Of a stretch of 64,000 nucleotides of DNA, positions 52,269 to 58,804 are shown one piece after another. The notes under the pieces are model-generated. The model was not told the DNA's origin, ran no database searches, and worked only from the letters and a program-made list of their open reading frames with translations. The position numbers and the translations under genes are program-made. The DNA lies in assembly GCF_001294645.1 (NCBI RefSeq), contig NZ_CP011868.1, forward strand, positions 5,456,001 through 5,520,000. The letters run 5' to 3'. The DNA is from Pseudonocardia sp. HH130629-09. Lineage in GTDB: Bacteria; Actinomycetota; Actinomycetes; Mycobacteriales; Pseudonocardiaceae. Within the stretch, counting starts at the first letter, position 1. Each line of letters starts with the position of its first letter.

Positions 52269-53070
52269 TCAGAGACCCAGGAGTCGGGCGGCGTTGCCGT
52301 GGGTGATCTGCTCGCGTTCCCCGTGGGAGAGATCGAGTCCGCTCAGGAACTCCTGGGTGCCGTCGAGGTGCAGGAACCGGTAGTCGGTCGACCAGATGAT
52401 GCGGTCGATGCCGACTTCCGGGTCCGTCTGCGTGTAGCGCACCGGTCGGCCGAGGAGGTCGGCGAGTACGTCGGAGAGCACGGCTGCCATGTCGTTGCCG
52501 GAGAGGTCCTCGGGGCCCAGCAGCGGCGTCTCGGCGAACCCGCTCCAGGTGCGGTCGAGCAGGAGGTGGGCGGCGGCGGCGATGTCGCGGGTCGCGACGA
52601 GGGGCAGCCGGTGGTCGGGAGCCGTGGTCGACGTCAGTGTCGCGGTGTCGTGGAGGGCGCCGACTGCACGCAGGATGTTGTCCATGACGGTGGGGTTGGC
52701 CAGCGCGCGGTAGCGGGTGGTGGTGGCGAAGAGGTCGTCCATGGCCAGCGATCCGGTGACGTGGCCGGCCCGGTGGGCGAGCGGGGTGCCACGACCGAGG
52801 GCGGCGGCTCGCGTCGCGGTAGGCGGTGACGGGATCGGGTGCGGTGGGGTCGGGAGGCATGAGCCAGAACAGGGCGTCGACGCCGCGCAGCGCGGGGCCG
52901 ATGACGGCGGGGTCGCGGTGCGATCCGACGACCGTCTCGCAGCGTTCGCGGACGGCGGTGGGCAGCCGGTCCGGGTCCCGGACGACGACGCGCACGGTCT
53001 CCCCGGCGTCGAGCAGTCGCTCGACCACCTGCCGGCCGATCTTGGATGTGGGGGCGGTGACGGCAACCAT
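52269..53070 (-). pseudogene. NmrA-like/amidohydrolase chimera with frameshift
   Basis: From ATG 53070 a NmrA/SDR-like Rossmann domain starts MVAVTAPTSKIGRQVVERLL and runs to VTAYRDASR near 52810, where the frame shifts; the second frame continues ALGRGTPLAHRAGHVTGSLA through VATRDIAAAAHLLLDRTWSG and RPVRYTQTD. At PEVGIDRIIWSTDYRFLHLD the protein changes family: this and LSHGEREQITHGNAARLLGL are the end of an Amidohydrolase_2 enzyme. So a deletion fused two unrelated genes and a further indel broke the first part. Confidence 0.7.
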
Positions 53071-53091
53071 GGGGGTCTTTCATGGAATGGG

Positions 53092-53122
53092 AAGTAAGTG
53101 AACTCGACCGTTCCGTTTACTT
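53092..53122. promoter_or_regulatory. Palindromic operator upstream of TetR gene
   Basis: AAGTAAGTGAAC..GTTC..TTTACTT: arms AAGTAA (53092-53097) and TTACTT (53117-53122) with inner GAAC/GTTC, 18 bases before the TetR start. Likely autoregulatory site shared with the divergent NmrA-like gene. Confidence 0.55.
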
Positions 53123-53139
53123 TGGGGAGCGGCAAGACC

Positions 53140-53895
53140 ATGGCACGTCGAGGCGCGCAGCTGCGGGAGCACATCCTGCGAACCGCCAAGGCCCAGTTCC
53201 TGGAGACGGGCTTCGAGCGGACGTCGATGGATGCGGTCGCCGCACGGGCGGAGACGTCCAAGCGCTCGCTCTACGCGCACTTCCCGAGCAAGGACGCGCT
53301 GTTCGCCGGGATCGTGGAGCTGTCGAGGGAGCTCTACCTGGAACAGATCGGCGTGCCCGACGAGGACGTCGCAGACCCCGTCGACGCCGTGGTGCGCTAC
53401 TGCGGCCGGCTGCTGCAGGTGTTGCTGTGGACGACCTCGGTCCAGAGCCTGCGGATGGGGATCGCCGAGGCCGAGAGGGTGCCCGAGCTGGCGGCCGGCT
53501 ACTACGAGTCCGTCGTCGAGATCCCGACCGTGCGGCTGGCGGCGTACCTCGAACAGCGCACGGGCCTCGCGCCCGAGGCGGCCGGCGCCACGGCCCGGGC
53601 TCTCGTGGCACGGACCGTGTACCCGGAGGTGATGAGCTGTCTGCTCGGGGTCCGCCCGCCCCTCCCCCGTCGACCGGATCCGGTCACGCTCGCGGACGAC
53701 GTCGACCTCGACCGGATCCGCTCCTGTGCGGTGTCCCTGGTCCCGGCGGGTACCAGACGGCGGGCGCCCGTGCTCATCGGCCCGCGCGGGACGCCTCGGT
53801 CCGTGTGCGGTGGTCGTCGATGCGGGCCATGTTCTGCTGCGCCCGCTCGCGCAGCGCGGAGAGCGGGATCTCGAGGGAGGCGCCGAGCTCGGTGA
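53140..53895 (+). CDS. TetR-family regulator with overlapping C-terminal extension
   Basis: 251 residues from ATG 53140. HTH: REHILRTAKAQFLETGFERT, VAARAETSKRSLYAHFPSKD. Ligand domain typical of TetR_C (VQSLRMGIAEAERVPELAAG) up to about residue 205. The last 45 residues (from about 53770) are Arg/Gly/Cys-rich and antisense to the HxlR gene, so the original stop has probably been lost. Divergent from the NmrA-like chimera. Confidence 0.82.
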   Translation: MARRGAQLREHILRTAKAQFLETGFERTSMDAVAARAETSKRSLYAHFPSKDALFAGIVELSRELYLEQIGVPDEDVADPVDAVVRYCGRLLQVLLWTTSVQSLRMGIAEAERVPELAAGYYESVVEIPTVRLAAYLEQRTGLAPEAAGATARALVARTVYPEVMSCLLGVRPPLPRRPDPVTLADDVDLDRIRSCAVSLVPAGTRRRAPVLIGPRGTPRSVCGGRRCGPCSAAPARAARRAGSRGRRRAR

Positions 53896-54199
53896 GCCGG
53901 TAGTGCACGCGTGGCGGGACGGTGTCCTCGACGCGGCGGGCGACCAGGCCATCGAGCACGAGGTTCTGCAGCGTCGTGGACAGCATCTTCTGGGAGATCC
54001 CCGGCGCGCGTCGCCGTAGCTCGGTGAACCGCAGCTCCCCGCCGTCGGCCAGCGATCCGACGACCATCGAGGTCCACTTCGTGCCGAGCCGGTCGAGCAG
54101 GCGACGGGTGGGGCAGTCCGGGGAGAACAGGTCCCCGCGACGGGGGTCGGTCACCCCGGGCTCACCAGGTGCCGTCGACGTGCCGTCTTCCGCCTCCAT
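53774..54199 (-). CDS. HxlR-family winged-helix regulator
   Basis: 141 residues from ATG 54199. HxlR signature DCPTRRLLDRLGTKWTSMVV, LRFTELRRRAPGISQKMLST, VLDGLVARRV. The conserved N-terminal Cys (in SPDCPTR) is present; in HypR-type members this Cys senses disulfide or electrophile stress. The start is 15 bases from the left end of an IS5-type element, so its promoter has been separated from the probable divergent target (alpha/beta hydrolase at 55831). Confidence 0.88.
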   Translation of the reverse strand: MEAEDGTSTAPGEPGVTDPRRGDLFSPDCPTRRLLDRLGTKWTSMVVGSLADGGELRFTELRRRAPGISQKMLSTTLQNLVLDGLVARRVEDTVPPRVHYRLTELGASLEIPLSALRERAQQNMARIDDHRTRTEASRAGR

Positions 54200-54283
54200 G
54201 GTCGGTGAGCTTAGAGGTCGTTGCAGAAGTCGGGGCGTGTTGGTCCTATGTAGATGGACCTGGTCGGGTGATGCTCAGAGTTG

Positions 54284-55111
54284 ATGGCAAGGGCATCGAC
54301 GGTCGAACGACTGGTCACCGACGAGCTGTGGGAGCTGATTGAGCCGCTGCTTCCCCGTCCTCGGCCACGTCGGCGAGGCGCGCGGACCGGCCGGCCACCA
54401 GTACCGGACCGGGCCGCGCTGGCGGGGATCGTGTTCGTGCTGACCACGGGGATCGGCTGGAACGACCTGCCGCCCGAGTTGGGCTGTGGATCAGGGACCA
54501 CCTGCTGGCGACGGCTACGCGACTGGCAGCGGGCGGGGGTCTGGGATGAGCTGCACCGAGTAGTGCTCGATCGGCTCGGCCAGGCCGGGGTTCTGGACTG
54601 GTCGCGAGCTGCGGTGGACTCGGTCAGCGTGCGCGCCAAGCGCCGCGGCGAACAGACGGGGCCCTCGCCGACCGATCGTGGGAAGGCCGGGTCGAAGTAC
54701 CACGTGTTGTGCGACCGCAACGGCCTGCCGCTGCACGCGGTCGTGACCGGCGCGAACACCCACGACAGCCGGATACTGGCCGAGCTGCTCGACACCAACC
54801 CCGGCGTCCGCGAACGGCGCGGCCAGGCCGGACGCCCGCGGCGGCGTCCCGGCAAGCTGCACGCCGACAAGGGCTACGACTATCCACGGTGTCGCCGCTA
54901 CCTGACCGGGCGCGGGATCGGGGTGCGGATCGCTCGCCGCGGAGTCGAAGACTCCTCCCGGCTCGGCCGGGTCCGGTGGGTCGTGGAGCGCACGATGGCC
55001 TGGCTGCTGTCGTTCCGGCGGCTCGGGCTGCGCTACGAACGCTCCCGCACCAGCATCGAGGCCTTGCTGAAACTGGCGTGCGCGTTGATCTGTTTGCGCC
55101 GTCTGCCCTGA
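54284..55111 (+). CDS. IS5-family transposase
   Basis: 275 residues from ATG 54284 (TTG 54281 possible). N-terminal DUF4096-like part LVTDELWELIEPLLPRPRPR, ALAGIVFVLTTGIGWNDLPP. DDE: AAVDSVSVRAKRRGE (Asp), KLHADKGYDYPRC (Asp) and RWVVERTMAWLLSFRRLGLR (Glu). Single uninterrupted frame, unlike IS5 members that need a frameshift. Confidence 0.93.
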   Translation: MARASTVERLVTDELWELIEPLLPRPRPRRRGARTGRPPVPDRAALAGIVFVLTTGIGWNDLPPELGCGSGTTCWRRLRDWQRAGVWDELHRVVLDRLGQAGVLDWSRAAVDSVSVRAKRRGEQTGPSPTDRGKAGSKYHVLCDRNGLPLHAVVTGANTHDSRILAELLDTNPGVRERRGQAGRPRRRPGKLHADKGYDYPRCRRYLTGRGIGVRIARRGVEDSSRLGRVRWVVERTMAWLLSFRRLGLRYERSRTSIEALLKLACALICLRRLP

Positions 55112-55129
55112 ACGACCCCTCGCGGTGGA

Positions 55130-55723
55130 TCAGGACCGCGCCGTCGCGCTCGCCCCGGCCAAACGCTCCAGCGCTCGGTCGGTGGCGACGAGGTCGAAGT
55201 GGTGTGGGTCGAACCGGTCCGAGCCCCACCACTCGACCCGCTCGGCGTGCTCAGCATGATCGGGATCGGCGAGTGCGTCGACGAACTCCGAGTAGCCGAA
55301 CACCCCGCCCACATCCTCGGGCGGACACGCACCCTGACCCTCGACACAGCGTGGGTACCGCACCCCAGGCTCTGGGATGGTGACCGCGTCGACGACCAAA
55401 ACGTGGTGCCAGTTGTCGCCGAAGTCGTAGACGTAGCCGGCGTCATCACCGGCAGCCAGCACCCGGAACAACTTCGTCTTGGCCTCGTCGAGCGTGCCGG
55501 TGTCCCAATCCGGATCAGGCAGCCCGTAGCGGACACCGTCGATCTCGAATTCGTGCAGGTGGGAGTTGGTCCAGCCCATCGCGTCCTGCACGACCTCGTG
55601 CAGGACCGCGAGGCTGGCCTCACCCGGAACCTCGACCACCCGTCGCACGGTCGGCTCGACATCGACCAACACGATCTCGATCCGGAAGATCTTCGTCTTC
55701 GTCGTCACCCGAGGCCTCGCCAT
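55130..55723 (-). CDS. Plasmid pRiA4b ORF-3-like protein, IS passenger
   Basis: 197 residues from ATG 55723; the open frame upstream crosses the IS end and is not used. Begins MARPRVTTKTKIFRIEIVLV and has the family features VLHEVVQDAMGWTNSHLHEF, VYDFGDNWHHVL and the Cys/Pro-rich RCVEGQGACPPEDVGG. The family is common on plasmids and elements but its function is unknown. Sits inside the terminal repeats of the IS5-type element, ending 18 bases from the transposase stop. Confidence 0.85.
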   Translation of the reverse strand: MARPRVTTKTKIFRIEIVLVDVEPTVRRVVEVPGEASLAVLHEVVQDAMGWTNSHLHEFEIDGVRYGLPDPDWDTGTLDEAKTKLFRVLAAGDDAGYVYDFGDNWHHVLVVDAVTIPEPGVRYPRCVEGQGACPPEDVGGVFGYSEFVDALADPDHAEHAERVEWWGSDRFDPHHFDLVATDRALERLAGASATARS

Positions 55724-55790
55724 GCTGCGATGCTCCCACCGCTCCTCGCACCCCCTGCACCCGCTCCCGGACTTCTGCAACGACCTCTTA

Positions 55791-55805
55791 GGTGATCTGG
55801 TCACC
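55791..55805. promoter_or_regulatory. Candidate HxlR operator
   Basis: GGTGA-TCTGG-TCACC, perfect 5-bp arms, immediately right of the IS5-type element and 25 bases before the hydrolase start. Confidence 0.4.
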
Positions 55806-55830
55806 GGAAGTTATCGACTGGGAGGTCGTC

Positions 55831-56640
55831 GTGCGGATGGTCGCCGTCAGCGGGGTCGAGCTGGCCGTCGACGAGGTGGGGCAGGGGCCGCCGATGGTGC
55901 TCGTGCACGGCTTCCCGCACACCGGCCTGGTGTGGTCCGAGGTGCGCGACGCGCTGCGGGTGGACCACCGGGTCGTCGTGCCGGACCTGCGCGGGTTCGG
56001 GGCGAGCACCCGCACGGCCGAGGGGCTCGACGCGGGAACCCTGTCCCGGGACATCGAGGAGCTGGTCGTGGCCCTCGGAGCCGCGCCGGCGGTCGTGGTG
56101 GCGATCGACGCCGGTGTCCCCGCCGCGTTCCTGCTCGCCCTGCGCCGCCCGGACCTCGTCGCGCGGCTCGTCCTGGTCGAGTCGACCCTGGGGACACTCC
56201 CCGGCGCCGAGGAGTTCTTCGAGGGTGGACCCCCGTGGTGGTTCGGATTCCACCAGGTTCCGGGGCTGGCGGAGAGCGTGCTGCGCGGGAACGAGGCCGC
56301 CTACGCCGGGTGGTTCCTCGACCAGGGCACCCGCGGGCGCGGGATCCGTCCGGAGCTGCGGGCCGCGATGGCCGACGCGTTCGCGCGCCCGGACGCCCTC
56401 CGCTGCGCGCTCACCGTCTACCGAGCGCTGCCCGAGACGGGACGGCAGCTCGCCGCGGCGGTGGCCGAGGCCCGGTTGACGGTGCCCACGACCGCGGTCG
56501 GCGCTGCGTCGGTCGGTCGCGCGCTGGAGAACCAGCTGCGCGGGGTCGCCGACGTCCTGGACGGGCACCTGTTCGACGACTGCGGGCACATCGTGCCCCT
56601 CGACCGGCCCGACGCGCTCGTGGCACTTCTGCGCACGTGA
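55831..56640 (+). CDS. Alpha/beta hydrolase, epoxide hydrolase/haloacetate dehalogenase-like
   Basis: 269 residues from GTG 55831, which has GGGAGG upstream; a start at 55792 would lie against the IS. Oxyanion motif MVLVHGFPHTGLVW; the nucleophile elbow reads VVAIDAGVPAAF, i.e. Asp instead of Ser, as in epoxide hydrolases and fluoroacetate dehalogenases; the catalytic His is in DDCGHIVPLDRPDAL. The elbow lacks the usual GHDxG glycine-histidine, so activity is uncertain. Likely once divergent from and controlled by the HxlR gene on the other side of the IS. Confidence 0.82.
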   Translation: MRMVAVSGVELAVDEVGQGPPMVLVHGFPHTGLVWSEVRDALRVDHRVVVPDLRGFGASTRTAEGLDAGTLSRDIEELVVALGAAPAVVVAIDAGVPAAFLLALRRPDLVARLVLVESTLGTLPGAEEFFEGGPPWWFGFHQVPGLAESVLRGNEAAYAGWFLDQGTRGRGIRPELRAAMADAFARPDALRCALTVYRALPETGRQLAAAVAEARLTVPTTAVGAASVGRALENQLRGVADVLDGHLFDDCGHIVPLDRPDALVALLRT

Positions 56641-56782
56641 TGCCGCCGGGGCGTGTCGTCCCGGCCCTGTCGACGAGCCGCGCCGGCGGCCGCACATCGC
56701 CCTGCGTAGCGTCGGATGGCCGTCCTTTCGGCCCGGCGGAGTGCGTCGACTGCGGGGTGCGGCAGGCCCGCGATCGCCGACC

Positions 56783-57091
56783 TCAGTGGGTCAGCGTGAG
56801 CAGCCCCTCCAGTCCGCGCCGGAACGCGACGCCGACGTGGCCCGCCCCGTCGATGTCGGCACAGGCCATGGCCCCGTCGCGCATCATCAGGAAGCGCTGG
56901 GCCGCGTGCTCGGGTCGCCCGCGTCCTGGTGCGGACCCGAAGACCCGGGTGAACAGTTCGGTGAGGCTGGCGACGTACCAGCTGCGGTGCTCGGCGCCGA
57001 CCCGGCGCACGGGGTCCTCCGGGTCGGGGAACTCGGCCGCGGCCTTGGGGAACGCGCACCCCCGGAAGTCCGCACCGGTCAGGTCGTCCAC
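56783..57091 (-). pseudogene. Headless TetR regulator (C-terminal domain only)
   Basis: 102 residues beginning MDDLTGADFRGCAFPKAAAE and continuing DPVRRVGAEHRSWYVASLTE, the typical TetR_C domain of AcrR/QacR-like repressors. The DNA-binding HTH that should precede it is missing: to its right is a fragment of another gene on the opposite strand. Confidence 0.7.
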
Positions 57092-57117
57092 CAGCGCGGT
57101 GCCGACGGCGCGGGTCC

Positions 57118-57261
57118 CTCTCGGTCGTCGCGGGCGCTTCGTTCGTGCTGATGGCCTCGGGCGGCGAGGCGTCCCTGACCGGGGTCGCCGGCCACGCCCT
57201 GCTCGGTGGTGTCTTCTTCCTGGTGTCGGCGCTGAGGCTCGGCCGGGTCGCGTCCGCGTGA
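57118..57261 (+). pseudogene. C-terminal remnant of a membrane protein
   Basis: 47 codons ending in TGA at 57259-57261: LSVVAGASFVLMASGGEASL, TGVAGHALLGGVFFLVSALR, LGRVASA. Two hydrophobic stretches, no start codon in context. It abuts the headless TetR, marking a deletion junction. Family not recognised. Confidence 0.45.
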
Positions 57262-57621
57262 CGGTGACACGGTGACGGTGACACGGTCGACGGGCCGGCC
57301 GTCCGCGTCAGGCTCCAGGACATGTCGTCGGTTCCTGACCCGTCGGTCGGCGTCGGCCGGGAGGTCGGGCCCGCCTTCGCTACTACTCCATCGAGCCCGG
57401 TGGCGCGGCCCGTCGTCGTGCAGAACGGCCGACTCGGCGACGAAACCGTATCGTGTGAATGACTGACCCTCGGTGATTGTTCCCCACGATGGTGTTTCCC
57501 AGGTTGATCCGTGCGCTTTCCGCCCCCTATCGTTCTCCTCAGCCGGTTCGGGCTCCCCCTTTGTCGTCGGACCGGCACGTGCCCGGATCCGCATGGATCC
57601 GTGACTCACCAGGAGAAGACT
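57262..57621. promoter_or_regulatory. Upstream region of first secreted-protein gene
   Basis: 360 bp. Left part has a short repeat (CGGTGACACGGTGACGGTGA). A candidate housekeeping promoter is TTGATC at 57504-57509, 18-base spacer, TATCGT at 57528-57533, giving a leader of about 80 bases. AGGAGAAG precedes the GTG start. Confidence 0.55.
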
Positions 57622-57969
57622 GTGCAGAAGAAGAAGGCCGGTTTCGTCGCCGCCGTGTCCGCCGTCGCCCTGATCGGCCTGTCGCCGCTGGCGTTCGCCG
57701 GCTCGGACAGCGTCATCGACAAGGACGCGAAGGGCCTCGTTGCCGGCCTGAACGGCAACAACGCCCAGGTTCCGGTCCAGGCGTGCAACAACAACGTCCC
57801 GGTCAACGTCCTGGGTGTCCAGGTTCCGGTCGAGGACGCCGCTGCGGCCAACGGCCTCACCGGTGCCGCCGGCATCGCGGGCAAGGGCAAGGCCGTGTCG
57901 GGCGACTCCGCCACCGACCAGTCGGACAACTGCGGCCAGGAGGCCGGCGCGGGCGACTCGGTCAACTGA
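57622..57969 (+). CDS. Small secreted Asn/Val-rich protein, copy 1
   Basis: 115 residues from GTG 57622. Signal peptide QKKKAGFVAAVSAVALIGLS then PLAFA. The mature part of about 90 residues has DKDAKGLVAGLNGNNAQVPV, QACNNNVPVNVLGVQVPVED and a Gly/Ala tail ending DQSDNCGQEAGAGDSVN. Two cysteines. The repeated V-P-V/N-N-N pattern is reminiscent of chaplins (amyloid-forming surface proteins of Streptomyces) but the chaplin GN..PV.VCGN order is not met. Paralogue of the gene at 58299. Probably a cell-surface or released structural protein. Confidence 0.8.
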   Translation: MQKKKAGFVAAVSAVALIGLSPLAFAGSDSVIDKDAKGLVAGLNGNNAQVPVQACNNNVPVNVLGVQVPVEDAAAANGLTGAAGIAGKGKAVSGDSATDQSDNCGQEAGAGDSVN

Positions 57970-58298
57970 CCGGATCCTCGTCGCTGACGTGCCCCGGGGT
58001 CCTCGTGGCTCCGGTGCACGTCCGTGTCCGGGGTGGGGCCCCGTGGGTACCCGCCGTGGTCGTCGTCGCCGGTTCGGGTGGCGTTCCGGGCGATTCGCCC
58101 CGATCACATCCGACCCCACCGTGGGAGTATCCGAACCGAAAGTAATTCGGCCACCCGATGGTGGTAGAAGAATTGTTCGGGCACTCGCGCCCCGCTAGAT
58201 TCGCAGCCAGTCGGCACGGGCTCCCCCCTTTTCTGTCAGCGTGCCGACATGGAACGGGGCCTTCACCGCGGCCCTGACACCTTATCAGGAGAAGAACT
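57970..58298 (+). promoter_or_regulatory. Spacer and promoter of second secreted-protein gene
   Basis: 329 bp. TTGTTC at 58173-58178, exactly 17 bases, then TAGATT at 58196-58201: a good sigma-70 promoter, about 100 bases before the GTG start. AGGAGAAG is the ribosome-binding site. Confidence 0.7.
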
Positions 58299-58685
58299 GT
58301 GCTGAAGAAGGCCGGAATCATCGTCGCGGCGTCCGCCGCGTCCCTGCTCGCCGTCTCCCCGCTGGCCTTCGCCGGCGACTACGCGGGCGACTCCGCCAAG
58401 TACCACGGCAAGCACGAGTCGGGCCACATCGACAAGGACGCCAAGGGCCTGCTCGCGGGTGGCCTGAGCGGCAACAACATCAACGTGCCGATCCAGCTCT
58501 GCAACAACAACATCCCGGTCAACGTCCTGGGCGTGCAGGTCCCGGTCGAGGACGCGAACCTGCTGAGCGGCATCACCGGGGCCCTCGGCCTGGGTGGCAA
58601 GGCCAAGGCCGTCTCCGGCGACTCGGCCACCGACCAGTCCGACAGCTGCGGCCAGACCTCCGGCGCGGGCGACTCGATCGGCTGA
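58299..58685 (+). CDS. Small secreted Asn/Val-rich protein, copy 2
   Basis: 128 residues from GTG 58299. Signal peptide LKKAGIIVAASAASLLAVSP then LAFA. Mature protein shares DKDAKGLLAGGLSGNNINVP, QLCNNNIPVNVLGVQVPVED, GKAKAVSGDSATDQSDSCGQ with copy 1, with an extra N-terminal segment DYAGDSAKYHGKHESGH. Same two Cys positions. It has its own promoter, so the pair is not merely an operon. Function unknown, secretion nearly certain. Confidence 0.8.
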   Translation: MLKKAGIIVAASAASLLAVSPLAFAGDYAGDSAKYHGKHESGHIDKDAKGLLAGGLSGNNINVPIQLCNNNIPVNVLGVQVPVEDANLLSGITGALGLGGKAKAVSGDSATDQSDSCGQTSGAGDSIG

Positions 58686-58702
58686 TCTCTCCGCACCTCG
58701 AC

Positions 58703-58732
58703 GTGCCCCGGGACAACGTGGTCCCGGGACAC
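58703..58732 (+). terminator. Terminator behind secreted-protein gene 2
   Basis: GTGCCCCGGGAC / GTCCCGGGACAC pair (one mismatch) around AACGTG. The T run that follows (CCTTTTTC) belongs to the end of the MITE-like element inserted here. Confidence 0.7.
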
Positions 58733-58804
58733 TGAGCCTTTTTCAACCTGACCAGCGAGCTTCTGCGTCAGGAGATCGCGAAGGTTGCAGCGCAACTGCT
58801 CTGA

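Larger units (their letters stand above)
54214..55787 (+). mobile_element. IS5-family element with passenger gene
   Basis: 1574 bp with perfect 18-bp terminal inverted repeats GAGGTCGTTGCAGAAGTC, flanked on both sides by TTA (54211-54213 and 55788-55790), a 3-bp TNA-type duplication seen in some IS5 subgroups. Contains a DDE transposase and, convergent to it, a pRiA4b ORF-3-like gene. Looks intact. Confidence 0.88.

Noticed and set aside
57622-58685. Chaplin genes
   Set aside because: Signal peptide and two Cys fit, but the order of GN, VPV, VCGN elements of chaplins is not present; kept as unknown secreted proteins.
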